A DNA stretch of 36,850 nucleotides from Megasphaera micronuciformis F0359 (GCF_000165735.1 NZ_GL538194.1:1-36850), one strand, 5' to 3'. Counted from the stretch's first letter, positions 15,028 through 23,208 are shown. Numbers and translations: made by a program. The notes: generated from the letters alone by a model not told the origin.

Positions 15028-16365
15028 CTATGAAAGGGAGATAAACGGTGAAATAAGTAAGAAGAAACCGAGTAAGGCTATGGGTACGACCTGGAACGTG
15101 CGGTATTTCTTAAAAACGTCAAGTTTATATACAAGACAAAGGGGTAAGAAACAAGCGATAATTCCGATCATAGGGCTTAACAGAGAAGCAAAGCTGAGTA
15201 CCGGGGCATTAAAAACGATGACGGCCCAACAAAGGACTATACAGAAAATACTGGTGCCGTATTTAATGATTGTGCGGTTGATTTTATCCGTCGGAATAAG
15301 CCGTTCCAATATGTTAACGGCAATGCCGCAACAAGAGTCGCGGAAACTAAGGAACATAGCAAAATAGGCCGTTACAATGGCAAAAATATTAAGCAAGAGA
15401 CTGAAGACTTTTACTAACGAGCCGTCAATATCTTTTGCCGCCATAGCCAAGGAGGAAATGTTGGCATGATATGCCTGAATGGCCTGTTCTTGAGAGATTG
15501 CCAAGTTAAAGGATACGGTGTAGAAAATTACGACTACCAACAAGATGATGTAAGCGTAATTGTATGTACGTAATGCCTTATAGTGGGCTACTGTTTTATT
15601 TTCGGCATGATTGCGGTAGTAGATAACCGTAGGGCTGAGATTGGCGAAGAATTCAATAGACAATGCGGCAAAGGGTAAAATAATGATGAATTGCTTAATT
15701 ATGTACCCGATATTATGCACAGGAGCGATGTTGGCGACGTTCCAGTATTGAACCATTAACACACCCATGGCGGCAATGACGAAGACCTTCGTAAGAACCA
15801 TGCCTGATGCGACTTTAAATAACAGCTTTTCACCTTGAGAAGCAACGGCTACGAGAACGCAAATTATGCCCAATCCGTAGAAGATGTTATCAGCCATGGA
15901 TGTTTCCGTGACCCCGAAGGTTACGAGGAAAGAAGCGCTGTCATTGGTCAGTGCGGTTGAATAGAGAAAGATGAGGATCGTCGTAAAGATAAAATAAATA
16001 GCACCTAAGGCGAACCCCCAGTTCTTGCCCAGGTATCCCGAAATAATGCCTGCAAAGTCTTCACACTTCGGCGCATCGGCCAGAATATTTAAGAAGAGTT
16101 TCTGGTGTTGATACATAATAGGATAGCCGATGAGTGCGGCAAGAATATAAATCCACAAGCCGGATAAACCGACCTGAACGGGAAGAAAAACAATGCCGGC
16201 GCCGATTGCCATGCCGATGTCCATAATAATCCACCCAATGTCAATACCGCCGAGCTTTGTTGCGGCCTTCCATTCGGAAAGGGTCATACCCGCTTCTTTA
16301 GCCAGCTCTTCTTGAGACGGGCCTGTGAAACGGTTGATGATAGGAAGCTTTTCAATGAAAGACAT
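15028..16365 (-). CDS. Amino acid permease of the HAAAP type (aromatic/hydroxy amino acid family)
   Basis: A 445-residue inner-membrane transporter with about eleven hydrophobic segments. Its general make-up resembles the hydroxy/aromatic amino acid permease family (SdaC, TdcC, TyrP, Mtr), including the N-terminal GWIIMDIGMAIGAGIVFLPVQ segment and a central PFAALSIEFFANLSPTVIYYR stretch. The start is the ATG at 16363-16365 after AGGAGGG. The 28 upstream in-frame codons have no ribosome site and overlap a hairpin. It sits between iorB and the aminotransferase gene, and the gene order argues for uptake of the amino acid consumed by this pathway. A serine or threonine substrate is also possible for this family. 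A strong hairpin precedes it, so its expression may differ from iorAB. Confidence 0.82.
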   Translation of the reverse strand: MSFIEKLPIINRFTGPSQEELAKEAGMTLSEWKAATKLGGIDIGWIIMDIGMAIGAGIVFLPVQVGLSGLWIYILAALIGYPIMYQHQKLFLNILADAPKCEDFAGIISGYLGKNWGFALGAIYFIFTTILIFLYSTALTNDSASFLVTFGVTETSMADNIFYGLGIICVLVAVASQGEKLLFKVASGMVLTKVFVIAAMGVLMVQYWNVANIAPVHNIGYIIKQFIIILPFAALSIEFFANLSPTVIYYRNHAENKTVAHYKALRTYNYAYIILLVVVIFYTVSFNLAISQEQAIQAYHANISSLAMAAKDIDGSLVKVFSLLLNIFAIVTAYFAMFLSFRDSCCGIAVNILERLIPTDKINRTIIKYGTSIFCIVLCWAVIVFNAPVLSFASLLSPMIGIIACFLPLCLVYKLDVFKKYRTFQVVPIALLGFFLLISPFISLS

Positions 16366-16385
16366 AATACCCTCCTGAAAACTCT

Positions 16386-16415
16386 CTCTTACGGGCCTCC
16401 CCCGACCCGTAAGAG
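16386..16415 (-). terminator. Strong intercistronic hairpin between iorB and the permease gene
   Basis: CTCTTACGGG (16386-16395) and CCCGTAAGAG (16406-16415) form a perfect 10-bp stem with a 10-base loop. On the minus strand it is followed by AGAGTTTTC, with only four T's. It is therefore better read as an attenuating or RNA-stabilising hairpin than a full terminator. Confidence 0.55.
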
Positions 16416-16426
16416 GAGTAAAATTG

Positions 16427-17002
16427 TTATACGGCAGCCATACCTGCATCGAATGCTTTTAAGTTTATATCAACGAATTTAGGCTTCACTGTACGACTGA
16501 TAATAGATTTCCAATCAATATCCGTTAGATCCAATGCTTTGATTAAGGCTCCGAGAAGAACGACGTTGGCACTTTTGGGGTTGCCGATATCCGTAGCAAT
16601 CTGTGTGGCATTTAAGGGTAACACGGTAGTCCGCGCTTTTAATTCTTCCAAGACGGTTTGCGGATATTTTCTTTTTCCCGATAAGACGGGCATAGACGGG
16701 ATCTGGAGCGTATTGACAACAACCTTGCCTTCGGGTTTTAAGAACTTCAGGTAACGGGCCGCTTCCATTTCTTCAAAAGAAACGAGTAAGTCCGCTGTTC
16801 CAGGACCGATAATGGGAGAGTAGACCTTCGGACCGAAGCGTACTTGAGTACTTACGGAACCGCCGCGTTGGCTCATGCCGTGTACTTCCGACATTTTTAC
16901 ATCATAACCGCTTTCTATTAAACCGATAGTGAGAATTTTGCTGGCAAGAATTGCACCTTGTCCGCCGACGCCGACAAAGAGCACGTTTTTGATTTCGCTC
17001 AT
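16427..17002 (-). CDS. iorB: Indolepyruvate:ferredoxin oxidoreductase, beta subunit
   Basis: A 191-residue gamma-type domain subunit of 2-oxoacid:ferredoxin oxidoreductases. With IorA it oxidises aryl-2-oxoacids plus CoA to aryl-acetyl-CoA, CO2 and reduced ferredoxin. Motifs include FVGVGGQGAILASKIL near the N-terminus, SEVHGMSQRGGSVSTQVRFG and LLVSFEEMEAARYL, typical of IorB. The start is the ATG at 17000-17002, one base after the iorA stop, with GGAAGGAGG inside the iorA end. Translation of the two subunits is therefore probably coupled. An upstream extension lies within iorA in another frame and was rejected. Confidence 0.95.
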   Translation of the reverse strand: MSEIKNVLFVGVGGQGAILASKILTIGLIESGYDVKMSEVHGMSQRGGSVSTQVRFGPKVYSPIIGPGTADLLVSFEEMEAARYLKFLKPEGKVVVNTLQIPSMPVLSGKRKYPQTVLEELKARTTVLPLNATQIATDIGNPKSANVVLLGALIKALDLTDIDWKSIISRTVKPKFVDINLKAFDAGMAAV

Positions 17003-17003
17003 A

Positions 17004-18782
17004 TTAACGAGCCTCCTTCCGGGAAATGGCGTTGACCGGGCAGACCTGGGCACAAACGCCGCAACCGACACAGTCTACGGAAATATTCGATTTTCTGCTT
17101 TCGTCGTCAAAACGCAATGCCGGGCAACCGGTAGAGAGACATTTTTTGCAACCGATGCACTTGTCCTGGTCAACGACAAAGGGTGTCATATTTAAATCAA
17201 ATTGTTCTTTATCTTCTTTAGAGAATTTCTTCAAAACACAAGGCCATTTGGTGATGATTACGGACGGTTCATCCGTAATAGCGTAAGCCCAGTCCAGAGC
17301 TTCGTTCATGGCTTTTAAGTCCAAGGGATTGACGATGCGAATATTTTTCAAGCCCAAGGCACGGACTACGGCTTCGATGTCGATAAACGAGGTTGTATCG
17401 CCCTTGATATTATAGCCTGTACCGGGGTTTTCCTGATGACCGGTCATACCCGTAATACGGTTGTCGAGGATGACATTAATTGTCGGAGACCCATTGTAGG
17501 CCACCTCTATGAGAGAGTTAATCCCCGTATGGAAGAAAGTAGAATCGCCCATGATGCTGACGACGCGTTTCGGTTGGTTGCTTTTTTCGAAAGCATGAGA
17601 CATGCCGTGCCCTAAGGAGAAAGCGGCACCCATACAGACTGCCAGATCGATGGCATTTAACGGATCGGCACCACCGAGAGCATAGCAACCGATATCGCCG
17701 ATCATAACCGTATCTTTACGCTTGCTGAGGGCATAGAAGAAGCCTCTGTGCGGACAGCCGGCACAGAATGTAGGAGGTCTGGGAACCAATAAGTCTTGAG
17801 GTACATCGTTGAATTCCCGGGTTGTCCCAAGAATGGCTTCGGCAATGATATTGGGGTTTAATTCATCAATCTTGGGAATGACGTCTTTGCCGTGGCAGTC
17901 GATACCGGCCGTGCGAAGAATCTCTTCCATATACGGATCCAACTCTTCGATGACATATAATTCGTCTACCTTTTCGCGGAATGCACGAATTTTCTCAACC
18001 GGCATGGGATAGGATAACCCGACCTTAAAGTAGGATGCTTTGTCGCCGAACACGTCTTTGGCATACATGTAAGCGGCACCGGATGCAACAATACCGATTT
18101 TCGTATCATGCATTTCTTCGTAGTTCCAAGGACAGTCGTTGCTATAAGCTTTTAATTTTTCTTCGCGAGCTTCGACGATATGTCGGCGTACTTTGGAAAC
18201 GGCCGGAATAGCATCATTTCGTTCAGGATGCTTTTCGTACAGGACAGGGGCAACCTCTACACGATTGCCTTCAGTAACAAGGCTCTTGGAATGACAGACA
18301 CGTGTCGTCATACGAATCATGACAGGCACTTCAAATTCTTCACTGAGACGATATGCGTCTTTGGTCATGTCGAGACATTCTTGAGAGTCCGAAGGTTCAA
18401 GCATGGCGATTTTCATGAATTTCGCGTAGTTTCGGTTATCCTGTTCGTTCTGGGATGAGTGCATACCCGGATCGTCTGCGGAAACGAAGGCAAATCCGCC
18501 GTTTACGGCTAAATACGAGAAGGTAAAGAGGGGATCGGCAGCTACGTTTACGCCTACCCTTTTCATAGCGGCAAAAGAACGTACGCCGGCCATTGATGCA
18601 CCGATAGCAGCTTCCATGGCTACTTTTTCATTAGGAGCCCATTCGGAGTAAATTTCATCATACGTCGATACGTTTTCCAATATTTCCGTACTGGGAGTGC
18701 CCGGATAGGCCGAGGCAAAGAGGACGCCGGCCTCGTAGAGGCCTCTGGCGACGGCTTCGTCACCTGTTAACAGTTTTTTCAT
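17004..18782 (-). CDS. iorA: Indolepyruvate:ferredoxin oxidoreductase, alpha subunit
   Basis: A 592-residue thiamine-diphosphate enzyme subunit. The N-terminal pyrimidine-binding domain has LLTGDEAVARG and AYPGTPSTEILE. The TPP-binding domain has FCAGCPHRGFFYAL, GDIGCYALGG and GDSTFFHTGINSL. The C-terminus carries two 4Fe-4S ferredoxin motifs, C542/C545/C548/C553 and C571/C574/C577/C581. With IorB it couples oxidative decarboxylation of aromatic 2-oxoacids to ferredoxin reduction. The start is the ATG at 18780-18782 after CCAGGAGG; the 53 in-frame codons upstream cover promoter sequence. It is the first gene of the five-gene operon and is read from a sigma-54-like promoter beside the divergent activator gene. 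Confidence 0.96.
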   Translation of the reverse strand: MKKLLTGDEAVARGLYEAGVLFASAYPGTPSTEILENVSTYDEIYSEWAPNEKVAMEAAIGASMAGVRSFAAMKRVGVNVAADPLFTFSYLAVNGGFAFVSADDPGMHSSQNEQDNRNYAKFMKIAMLEPSDSQECLDMTKDAYRLSEEFEVPVMIRMTTRVCHSKSLVTEGNRVEVAPVLYEKHPERNDAIPAVSKVRRHIVEAREEKLKAYSNDCPWNYEEMHDTKIGIVASGAAYMYAKDVFGDKASYFKVGLSYPMPVEKIRAFREKVDELYVIEELDPYMEEILRTAGIDCHGKDVIPKIDELNPNIIAEAILGTTREFNDVPQDLLVPRPPTFCAGCPHRGFFYALSKRKDTVMIGDIGCYALGGADPLNAIDLAVCMGAAFSLGHGMSHAFEKSNQPKRVVSIMGDSTFFHTGINSLIEVAYNGSPTINVILDNRITGMTGHQENPGTGYNIKGDTTSFIDIEAVVRALGLKNIRIVNPLDLKAMNEALDWAYAITDEPSVIITKWPCVLKKFSKEDKEQFDLNMTPFVVDQDKCIGCKKCLSTGCPALRFDDESRKSNISVDCVGCGVCAQVCPVNAISRKEAR

Positions 18783-18810
18783 CGTACAACCTCCTGGTTT
18801 AATAAAATAT

Positions 18811-18824
18811 GACGTTTTTACGTC
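18811..18824 (-). other. Small hairpin in the iorA leader
   Basis: GACGT/ACGTC arms (5 bp, 4-base loop) lie between the predicted sigma-54 start site and the iorA ribosome site. The hairpin is short and may be incidental. Confidence 0.25.
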
Positions 18825-18845
18825 TTTCATTCTTAAACTTATGAA

Positions 18846-18862
18846 TGAAATTATCGTGCCAA
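18846..18862 (-). promoter_or_regulatory. Sigma-54-type (-24/-12) promoter of the ior operon
   Basis: On the minus strand TTGGCACG (18855-18862) is a perfect -24 element, followed by TTTCA (18846-18850) in the -12 position. The GG-N10-xC spacing is kept, with T replacing the G of the -12 GC. It lies 64 bases before the iorA start codon and beside a gene for a sigma-54 activator. An overlapping sigma-70-like pair further up (TTTACA 18924-18929, 17-base spacer, TATCTT 18901-18906) is a weaker alternative or additional start. Confidence 0.7.
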
Positions 18863-18936
18863 CATATAAAAAGGCGGATTTATGCGAAAGGTAGATTTTA
18901 AAGATATTAAAGACATAAAAAAATGTAAAAAAAATA

Positions 18937-18954
18937 GACATGACTTTACATGTC
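18937..18954. promoter_or_regulatory. Palindrome, likely upstream activator site for the sigma-54 regulator
   Basis: GACATGACTTTACATGTC is a perfect 6+6 inverted repeat with a 6-base centre. Its centre is about 110 bp upstream of the predicted iorA start, the usual distance for a sigma-54 enhancer. It lies 31 bases before the regulator start codon, so it could also mediate autoregulation. A looser ACAT-N6-ATGT repeat lies at 18913-18926. Confidence 0.6.
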
Positions 18955-18985
18955 GGTGTATTCTAAAGAAGAGGAGGCTATGCTT

Positions 18986-20875
18986 ATGGGAAAGATCGTA
19001 TTTTTACTTGCCGATGAATTACTGAAAAAAGAAGTAGAATCTATTCTTTGGATTTATAGACCGGAAGAAGAGAAAAAACAGATTGATACGGAAATTGCAA
19101 TTATTGAGTTGGAAAGGGTGGTCGAACAGGCTGAACAACTTATTGCCCAAGGAGCACAGGTCATTATTACCAACAGCGGGTCTTATCAGATTTTAAGTGC
19201 CGCCGTTAAAGAGATTCCCGTCTTATGTCTTTACAGTTCGACCAGTGACACGTTGTATACATTGCAACAGGTAAAAGACTATGATACTATACACCTTTTA
19301 TTGAGCAAAAACTTTATGTTTAATGCTGCCGCCTGTCCAGCGGAACTTGAGCAGAAGTTAAAAATACATGCTGCTTATGCGATAGAAACGACATACCAGG
19401 AATTGCGTACTATTGTGAATCGCATTCCCGTAACACAAAATACGGTTATTGTCGGCTGTACTCTGTTGCCGCAAATTGCTAACACACCGATGCCGATTAT
19501 GACGATTCGCCCCAGTGAGTCGGCTATTTTATCAGTTTACCAGTATGCGTGTGAACTCGTTGATTTTAAGCGACAGGGGCAAAGTTGGGGGGCTACGATG
19601 AGCGCCGTCTTGGAAAACTATCATGACGGGATTGTTGTTTGCGATGAAGAAGGAAATATATATCATGTCAACAAAGCGGCTAAGAAATATTTACATTACG
19701 TTGATCAGGGAAAGAATATAGCCTCGGCTTTTCCGTCAGCATTAAATATAGAACCTCGTGCACTGTGTGATAAAGAAAAGGTCATCACAATTCGTTCTTA
19801 CACTCTGGTTTTGACGGCAACGATCTTTAAAGTTGACAATGACACACGCTATATCTTAAATATTCGAGACGTAACGGAACTTCAACATTTAGAAAAAAAT
19901 ATTCGCTATAAGTTGTCTCGTACGGGCTTGGTGGCAGCCCATCATTTTGAAGATATTAAGACCTGTGACGAAAAGATGAAAAGTGTCATAGAGACGGCTA
20001 AGGTGATGGCAACTTATGAAGCGCCCGTATTGATTCAAGGACAAAGCGGAACGGGGAAAGAACTCTTTGCCCAGAGTATTCATAATTACAGTATACGTCA
20101 TAAGGGCCCTTTTGTGGCCGTAAACTGTGCGGCCTTGCCGTCGGACTTGTTGGAAAGTGAGCTCTTCGGTTATGTCGGCGGCGCTTTTACAGGGGCCAGA
20201 AAAGAAGGAAAGGCGGGACTTTTCGAATTAGCTCATACAGGGACTATTTTTCTCGATGAAATAAACAGTATGTCCGCTAATATACAGTCTAAACTGTTAC
20301 GAGTTCTGGAAACGAAAGAAGTCATGAGAATAGGTTCCGACTTCGTCATTCCTCTGGACATACGCATTATTTCGGCGGCCAATCAGGATGTTGTCAAAGA
20401 GGTATCACAGGAGAGATTCAGAAATGACTTATTTTTTCGTCTCAATACACTGACGTTGAATTTACCGACGTTGGATGACAGGCCGTCCGATATAACGTAT
20501 CTGTTTGCTTCGTTTATGGAGCAGATATCGAGACAACCGTATAGTGAGGAGTGTATTCCGCAAGCCCTAAAAAAGGCGTTGCAAAGACATCGTTGGTGGG
20601 GAAATATCCGTGAACTGTACAGTGTGGCATTGCGTTATCATGTTTTAGGGGAAGAAGACAAGGGGGACTACGGCTACTTATTTGATACACCTGAAGAAGC
20701 AATTGACATAAACGGAGAAGGGCTCCCCGATTTAGATATGAAAAAACTTCAGCACTTATTCCAACAATCGCTCATTCATGATTTGAGGGCACAAGGATAT
20801 ACGCAAAGTCAGGTGGCTAAAATTCTGCATTTGAGTAGGCAGACGGTTTTTACGAGATTGAAAGAAAAAGAGTAA
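18986..20875 (+). CDS. Sigma-54-dependent transcriptional activator with PrpR-type N-terminal sensor and PAS domain
   Basis: A 629-residue enhancer-binding protein that remodels sigma-54 RNA polymerase at -24/-12 promoters. The N-terminal 190 residues resemble the PrpR_N sensor domain (small-molecule sensing, with VIITNSGSYQILS and IPVLCLY). A PAS domain follows at about 205-295 (LENYHDGIVVCDEEGNIYHVN). The AAA+ domain has Walker A GQSGTGKE (352-359), an intact GAFTGA loop (399-404) that contacts sigma-54, and Walker B GTIFLDEI (419-426). A Fis-type helix-turn-helix closes it (YTQSQVAKILHLSRQTVFTR). The start is the ATG at 18986, 8 bases after GGAGG; an ATG at 18950 lies inside the palindrome and has no ribosome site. 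It is divergent from iorA, so it most likely senses an aromatic amino or oxoacid and activates that operon. Confidence 0.9.
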   Translation: MGKIVFLLADELLKKEVESILWIYRPEEEKKQIDTEIAIIELERVVEQAEQLIAQGAQVIITNSGSYQILSAAVKEIPVLCLYSSTSDTLYTLQQVKDYDTIHLLLSKNFMFNAAACPAELEQKLKIHAAYAIETTYQELRTIVNRIPVTQNTVIVGCTLLPQIANTPMPIMTIRPSESAILSVYQYACELVDFKRQGQSWGATMSAVLENYHDGIVVCDEEGNIYHVNKAAKKYLHYVDQGKNIASAFPSALNIEPRALCDKEKVITIRSYTLVLTATIFKVDNDTRYILNIRDVTELQHLEKNIRYKLSRTGLVAAHHFEDIKTCDEKMKSVIETAKVMATYEAPVLIQGQSGTGKELFAQSIHNYSIRHKGPFVAVNCAALPSDLLESELFGYVGGAFTGARKEGKAGLFELAHTGTIFLDEINSMSANIQSKLLRVLETKEVMRIGSDFVIPLDIRIISAANQDVVKEVSQERFRNDLFFRLNTLTLNLPTLDDRPSDITYLFASFMEQISRQPYSEECIPQALKKALQRHRWWGNIRELYSVALRYHVLGEEDKGDYGYLFDTPEEAIDINGEGLPDLDMKKLQHLFQQSLIHDLRAQGYTQSQVAKILHLSRQTVFTRLKEKE

Positions 20876-20884
20876 TTTATATAA

Positions 20885-20911
20885 AAAACGGACCGCTATG
20901 CGGTCCGTTTT
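20885..20911. terminator. Bidirectional terminator between the activator and dehydrogenase genes
   Basis: AAAACGGACCGC (20885-20896) and GCGGTCCGTTTT (20900-20911) form a 12-bp stem with a 3-base loop. It is flanked by A and T runs and lies between two convergent genes. Confidence 0.88.
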
Positions 20912-20921
20912 CATTCAGCTT

Positions 20922-21869
20922 TTAGAGGATAATGTTTTGCTGTTTTCCTGCCAAGAAGGTGTGAATATTTTCAAATACGATGTGAGCTCGTTTATTCATT
21001 GATTCATGGGTAGCGAAAGCGGCATGAGGAGTTACAATAGTATTTTTTGCATGAAGCAGGGGGTGGTTGACATCAATGGGAGGTTCCGTTTCGAAGACAT
21101 CGATAGCGGCACCGGCAATAGAGCCGTTATTAAGCGCGTCTGCCAAATCCTGTGAATTCACAACCGGACCGCGAGCTTCGTTAATAAGGTATGCTGTAGG
21201 TTTCATATAGGACAGACTTTCTTTATTAATGATTCCCCGCGACTGGTCCGTTACGGGGCAGTGGAGAGAGACGATATCGGCTTCCTGCATGAGTTCTTTT
21301 AAAGGTAAATATGTAATGAGCTCCGTATCGGGTTTAGAGGAAAATCCGTTATAAGCAATAACGCGGGCTCCGAATGCGTGTACCAATTGAGCGACTTTGG
21401 TGCCGATAGCTCCAGTGCCGAAGATGGCTACTGTTTTTCCTTCCAATTCGCCCCCGATCAGGCCGGCCTTCGTTTGTCCCCGGCGGCAAGCGGCATCGAT
21501 TTGCGGTACGTTGCGGAGTAAGTCGAGCATCATGGCTAAGGTAAGTTCTGCAACGGCCACCGTTGAGTATCCCGAAGCATTGCTGACTTTAACACCCATT
21601 TCTTCAGCCGCTTTAAGGTCTACATGATCGACTCCTGTAAATGCTATATTAATATATTTCAAGTGTTTGCAGGCACGAATGACTTCTCCGGATAAAGGCA
21701 TGTTGGCTATCATTAGAATATCCGCGTCGGCACTTTCTTTAATTAATGTCGCCGTATCATCTGTCCGTTCATAAGCGGTGAAGGTATGGCCGAGATTTTC
21801 CAATTCTTTGGAATAAGATTGTAGCGTTTGGGAAGTAACTCCCAGGGATTCAAGTAAGACAATGTTCAT
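20922..21869 (-). CDS. D-2-hydroxyacid dehydrogenase (NAD-dependent)
   Basis: A 315-residue member of the D-isomer-specific 2-hydroxyacid dehydrogenase family, which reduces 2-oxoacids to D-2-hydroxyacids with NAD(P)H or runs in reverse. The Rossmann motif is GTGAIG at 151-156. Catalytic residues are R233 (NEARGPVVN), E262 (FETEPP) and H282 (TPHAAFAT). The start is the ATG at 21867-21869 after AAGGAGG; a longer in-frame extension overlaps the exonuclease gene and was rejected. It follows the exonuclease gene by 35 bases. Being next to the ior activator, it might reduce arylpyruvate to aryl-lactate, but glycerate or phosphoglycerate dehydrogenase-like roles are equally possible. Confidence 0.88.
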   Translation of the reverse strand: MNIVLLESLGVTSQTLQSYSKELENLGHTFTAYERTDDTATLIKESADADILMIANMPLSGEVIRACKHLKYINIAFTGVDHVDLKAAEEMGVKVSNASGYSTVAVAELTLAMMLDLLRNVPQIDAACRRGQTKAGLIGGELEGKTVAIFGTGAIGTKVAQLVHAFGARVIAYNGFSSKPDTELITYLPLKELMQEADIVSLHCPVTDQSRGIINKESLSYMKPTAYLINEARGPVVNSQDLADALNNGSIAGAAIDVFETEPPIDVNHPLLHAKNTIVTPHAAFATHESMNKRAHIVFENIHTFLAGKQQNIIL

Positions 21870-21904
21870 GGTAAATAACCTCCTTAAGATGATATAGTAA
21901 TGTA

Positions 21905-22459
21905 CTAGAAATGCTTTAATTTCAGTCCCGTGCGAGTCAGTAAATCCTCGACGGATGAGGCCCCGGTACGTTCGGCTGCGGCACAAACGATTCGGGCACA
22001 AGCACGGGCATCGTCTAAAGCTTGGTGGTGACGGAAAGTAAAGCCCAAATGGCCAGCAACCGTATCCAGTTTGTGATTGGGCAGATCGGGCCAAACCTTA
22101 CGTGAAATTTCAACGGTACAAGCGTAAGAGGCATTCAGTCCCGGTAGATTGTAGCGCTTAATCAAGCTGCGCAATACGCGTGTATCGAAGACCGCGTAGT
22201 GGGCAATAAGAATTCGTTTATTCAGACGTTTACGTATATCCGGCCATAAAGCGTCAAAGGTCGGCTTGGCAGATACCATTTGCGGAGTAATTCCGTGAAT
22301 TCGAATATTGTCCTCGTCAAAGCGGTTAAACGGCGGCTTAATTAATGTATATCCCTCATGCATCACTGACTGACCGGCTATACTTACGGCTGCCAGTGAG
22401 CAGGCACTGTCGGCGTAACGGTTGGCCGTTTCAAAATCAATGGCCGTAAATTCCAACAT
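21905..22459 (-). CDS. DEDDh 3'-5' exonuclease (DnaQ/PolC epsilon-like)
   Basis: A 184-residue single-domain exonuclease of the DnaQ superfamily, which removes nucleotides from 3' ends of DNA or RNA. The DEDDh residues are visible: D8 and E10 in AIDFET, D92 in AHYAVFD, and H145 with D150 in HHQALDDA. NIRIHGITPQMV is the conserved segment between Exo I and Exo II. No BRCT, polymerase or helicase domain is attached, so it may be a proofreading subunit homologue or a general nuclease. The start follows AAGGGATTTT. It is divergent by 50 bases from the metallopeptidase gene and probably cotranscribed with the dehydrogenase gene downstream. Confidence 0.9.
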   Translation of the reverse strand: MLEFTAIDFETANRYADSACSLAAVSIAGQSVMHEGYTLIKPPFNRFDEDNIRIHGITPQMVSAKPTFDALWPDIRKRLNKRILIAHYAVFDTRVLRSLIKRYNLPGLNASYACTVEISRKVWPDLPNHKLDTVAGHLGFTFRHHQALDDARACARIVCAAAERTGASSVEDLLTRTGLKLKHF

Positions 22460-22509
22460 AAAATCCCTTCTTATAGTGAATATATTAAAGAGGTGAACGG
22501 AGAATTATC

Positions 22510-23208
22510 ATGAAAACAACAGATACTCTACGCATCGGTGAAAATGTATACGAATATGAATGGCGACGTAAACCCATCAAAACCTTAAATCTTCGCGTCA
22601 GACCGGACGGAAGTTTATATGTATCATCGCCGCCCTTCGTATCTAAAAAAGAAGTAGAACGGTTTTTGCAAGAGCGTCGCTTATTTATTGAAAAGGCATC
22701 TATGCGGGGGCTCACTCTGGCAGACGGTACGAGTGTGCATATTTTCGGTAAGGAAATGCCGTTGTTCATTGAGCCCGCCACTCGTCGTCATCATGCGTGT
22801 ATAACGGAAAACGGAGTATATCTGTACGTTTACGAAAAAGATAATCGAGATGAACGAGTCAACCTTTACCGAAATTTGTTAAAGGAAACGGCGGAACACG
22901 TTTTTCCACAGGTGTTAGCACGCTTGTATCCTGTGGCGGCTCCGTACGGTGTTCCCTATCCGCAGATGAAGTTGCGTCGCATGCGCTCTCGTTGGGGATC
23001 TTGCATACCGACTAAAAGTTTGATTACTTTAAATACCTATTTGGTTATAGCACCATTGTCCTGTACGGATCAAGTTGTTTTACATGAATTATGTCATTTT
23101 TTGGAGCCCAATCACTCGGTACGATTTTATGCGTATTTAAGTCGAATGATGCCCGAGTGGCGTAGGTGGCGAGAGGCACTTAAAGAGTATACCCCTTATT
23201 GTTTATAA
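22510..23208 (+). CDS. YgjP-type (SprT/WLM-like, DUF45) zinc metallopeptidase
   Basis: A 232-residue protein of the YgjP/DUF45 metallopeptidase family. The metal motif HELCH is at 192-196, with H202 as the likely third ligand (HFLEPNHSVRFY). The family marker RMRSRWGSC is at about 157-165, and the N-terminal half is beta-rich (KTLNLRVRPDGSLYVSSP). Substrates of the family are poorly defined; related WLM/SprT proteins act on DNA-protein crosslinks. The last 13 bases overlap the convergent substrate-binding protein gene. Confidence 0.88.
   Translation: MKTTDTLRIGENVYEYEWRRKPIKTLNLRVRPDGSLYVSSPPFVSKKEVERFLQERRLFIEKASMRGLTLADGTSVHIFGKEMPLFIEPATRRHHACITENGVYLYVYEKDNRDERVNLYRNLLKETAEHVFPQVLARLYPVAAPYGVPYPQMKLRRMRSRWGSCIPTKSLITLNTYLVIAPLSCTDQVVLHELCHFLEPNHSVRFYAYLSRMMPEWRRWREALKEYTPYCL

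Noticed and set aside
18783-18941. 53-residue N-terminal extension of IorA
   Set aside because: It covers the sigma-54 element, translates to Phe-rich A/T-track sequence, and the ATG at 18782 has a strong ribosome site and the normal IorA start.
21870-22094. 75-residue N-terminal extension of the 2-hydroxyacid dehydrogenase
   Set aside because: The extension overlaps the exonuclease gene in another frame, is rich in Pro, Arg and Cys, and a good AAGGAGG site precedes the internal ATG.
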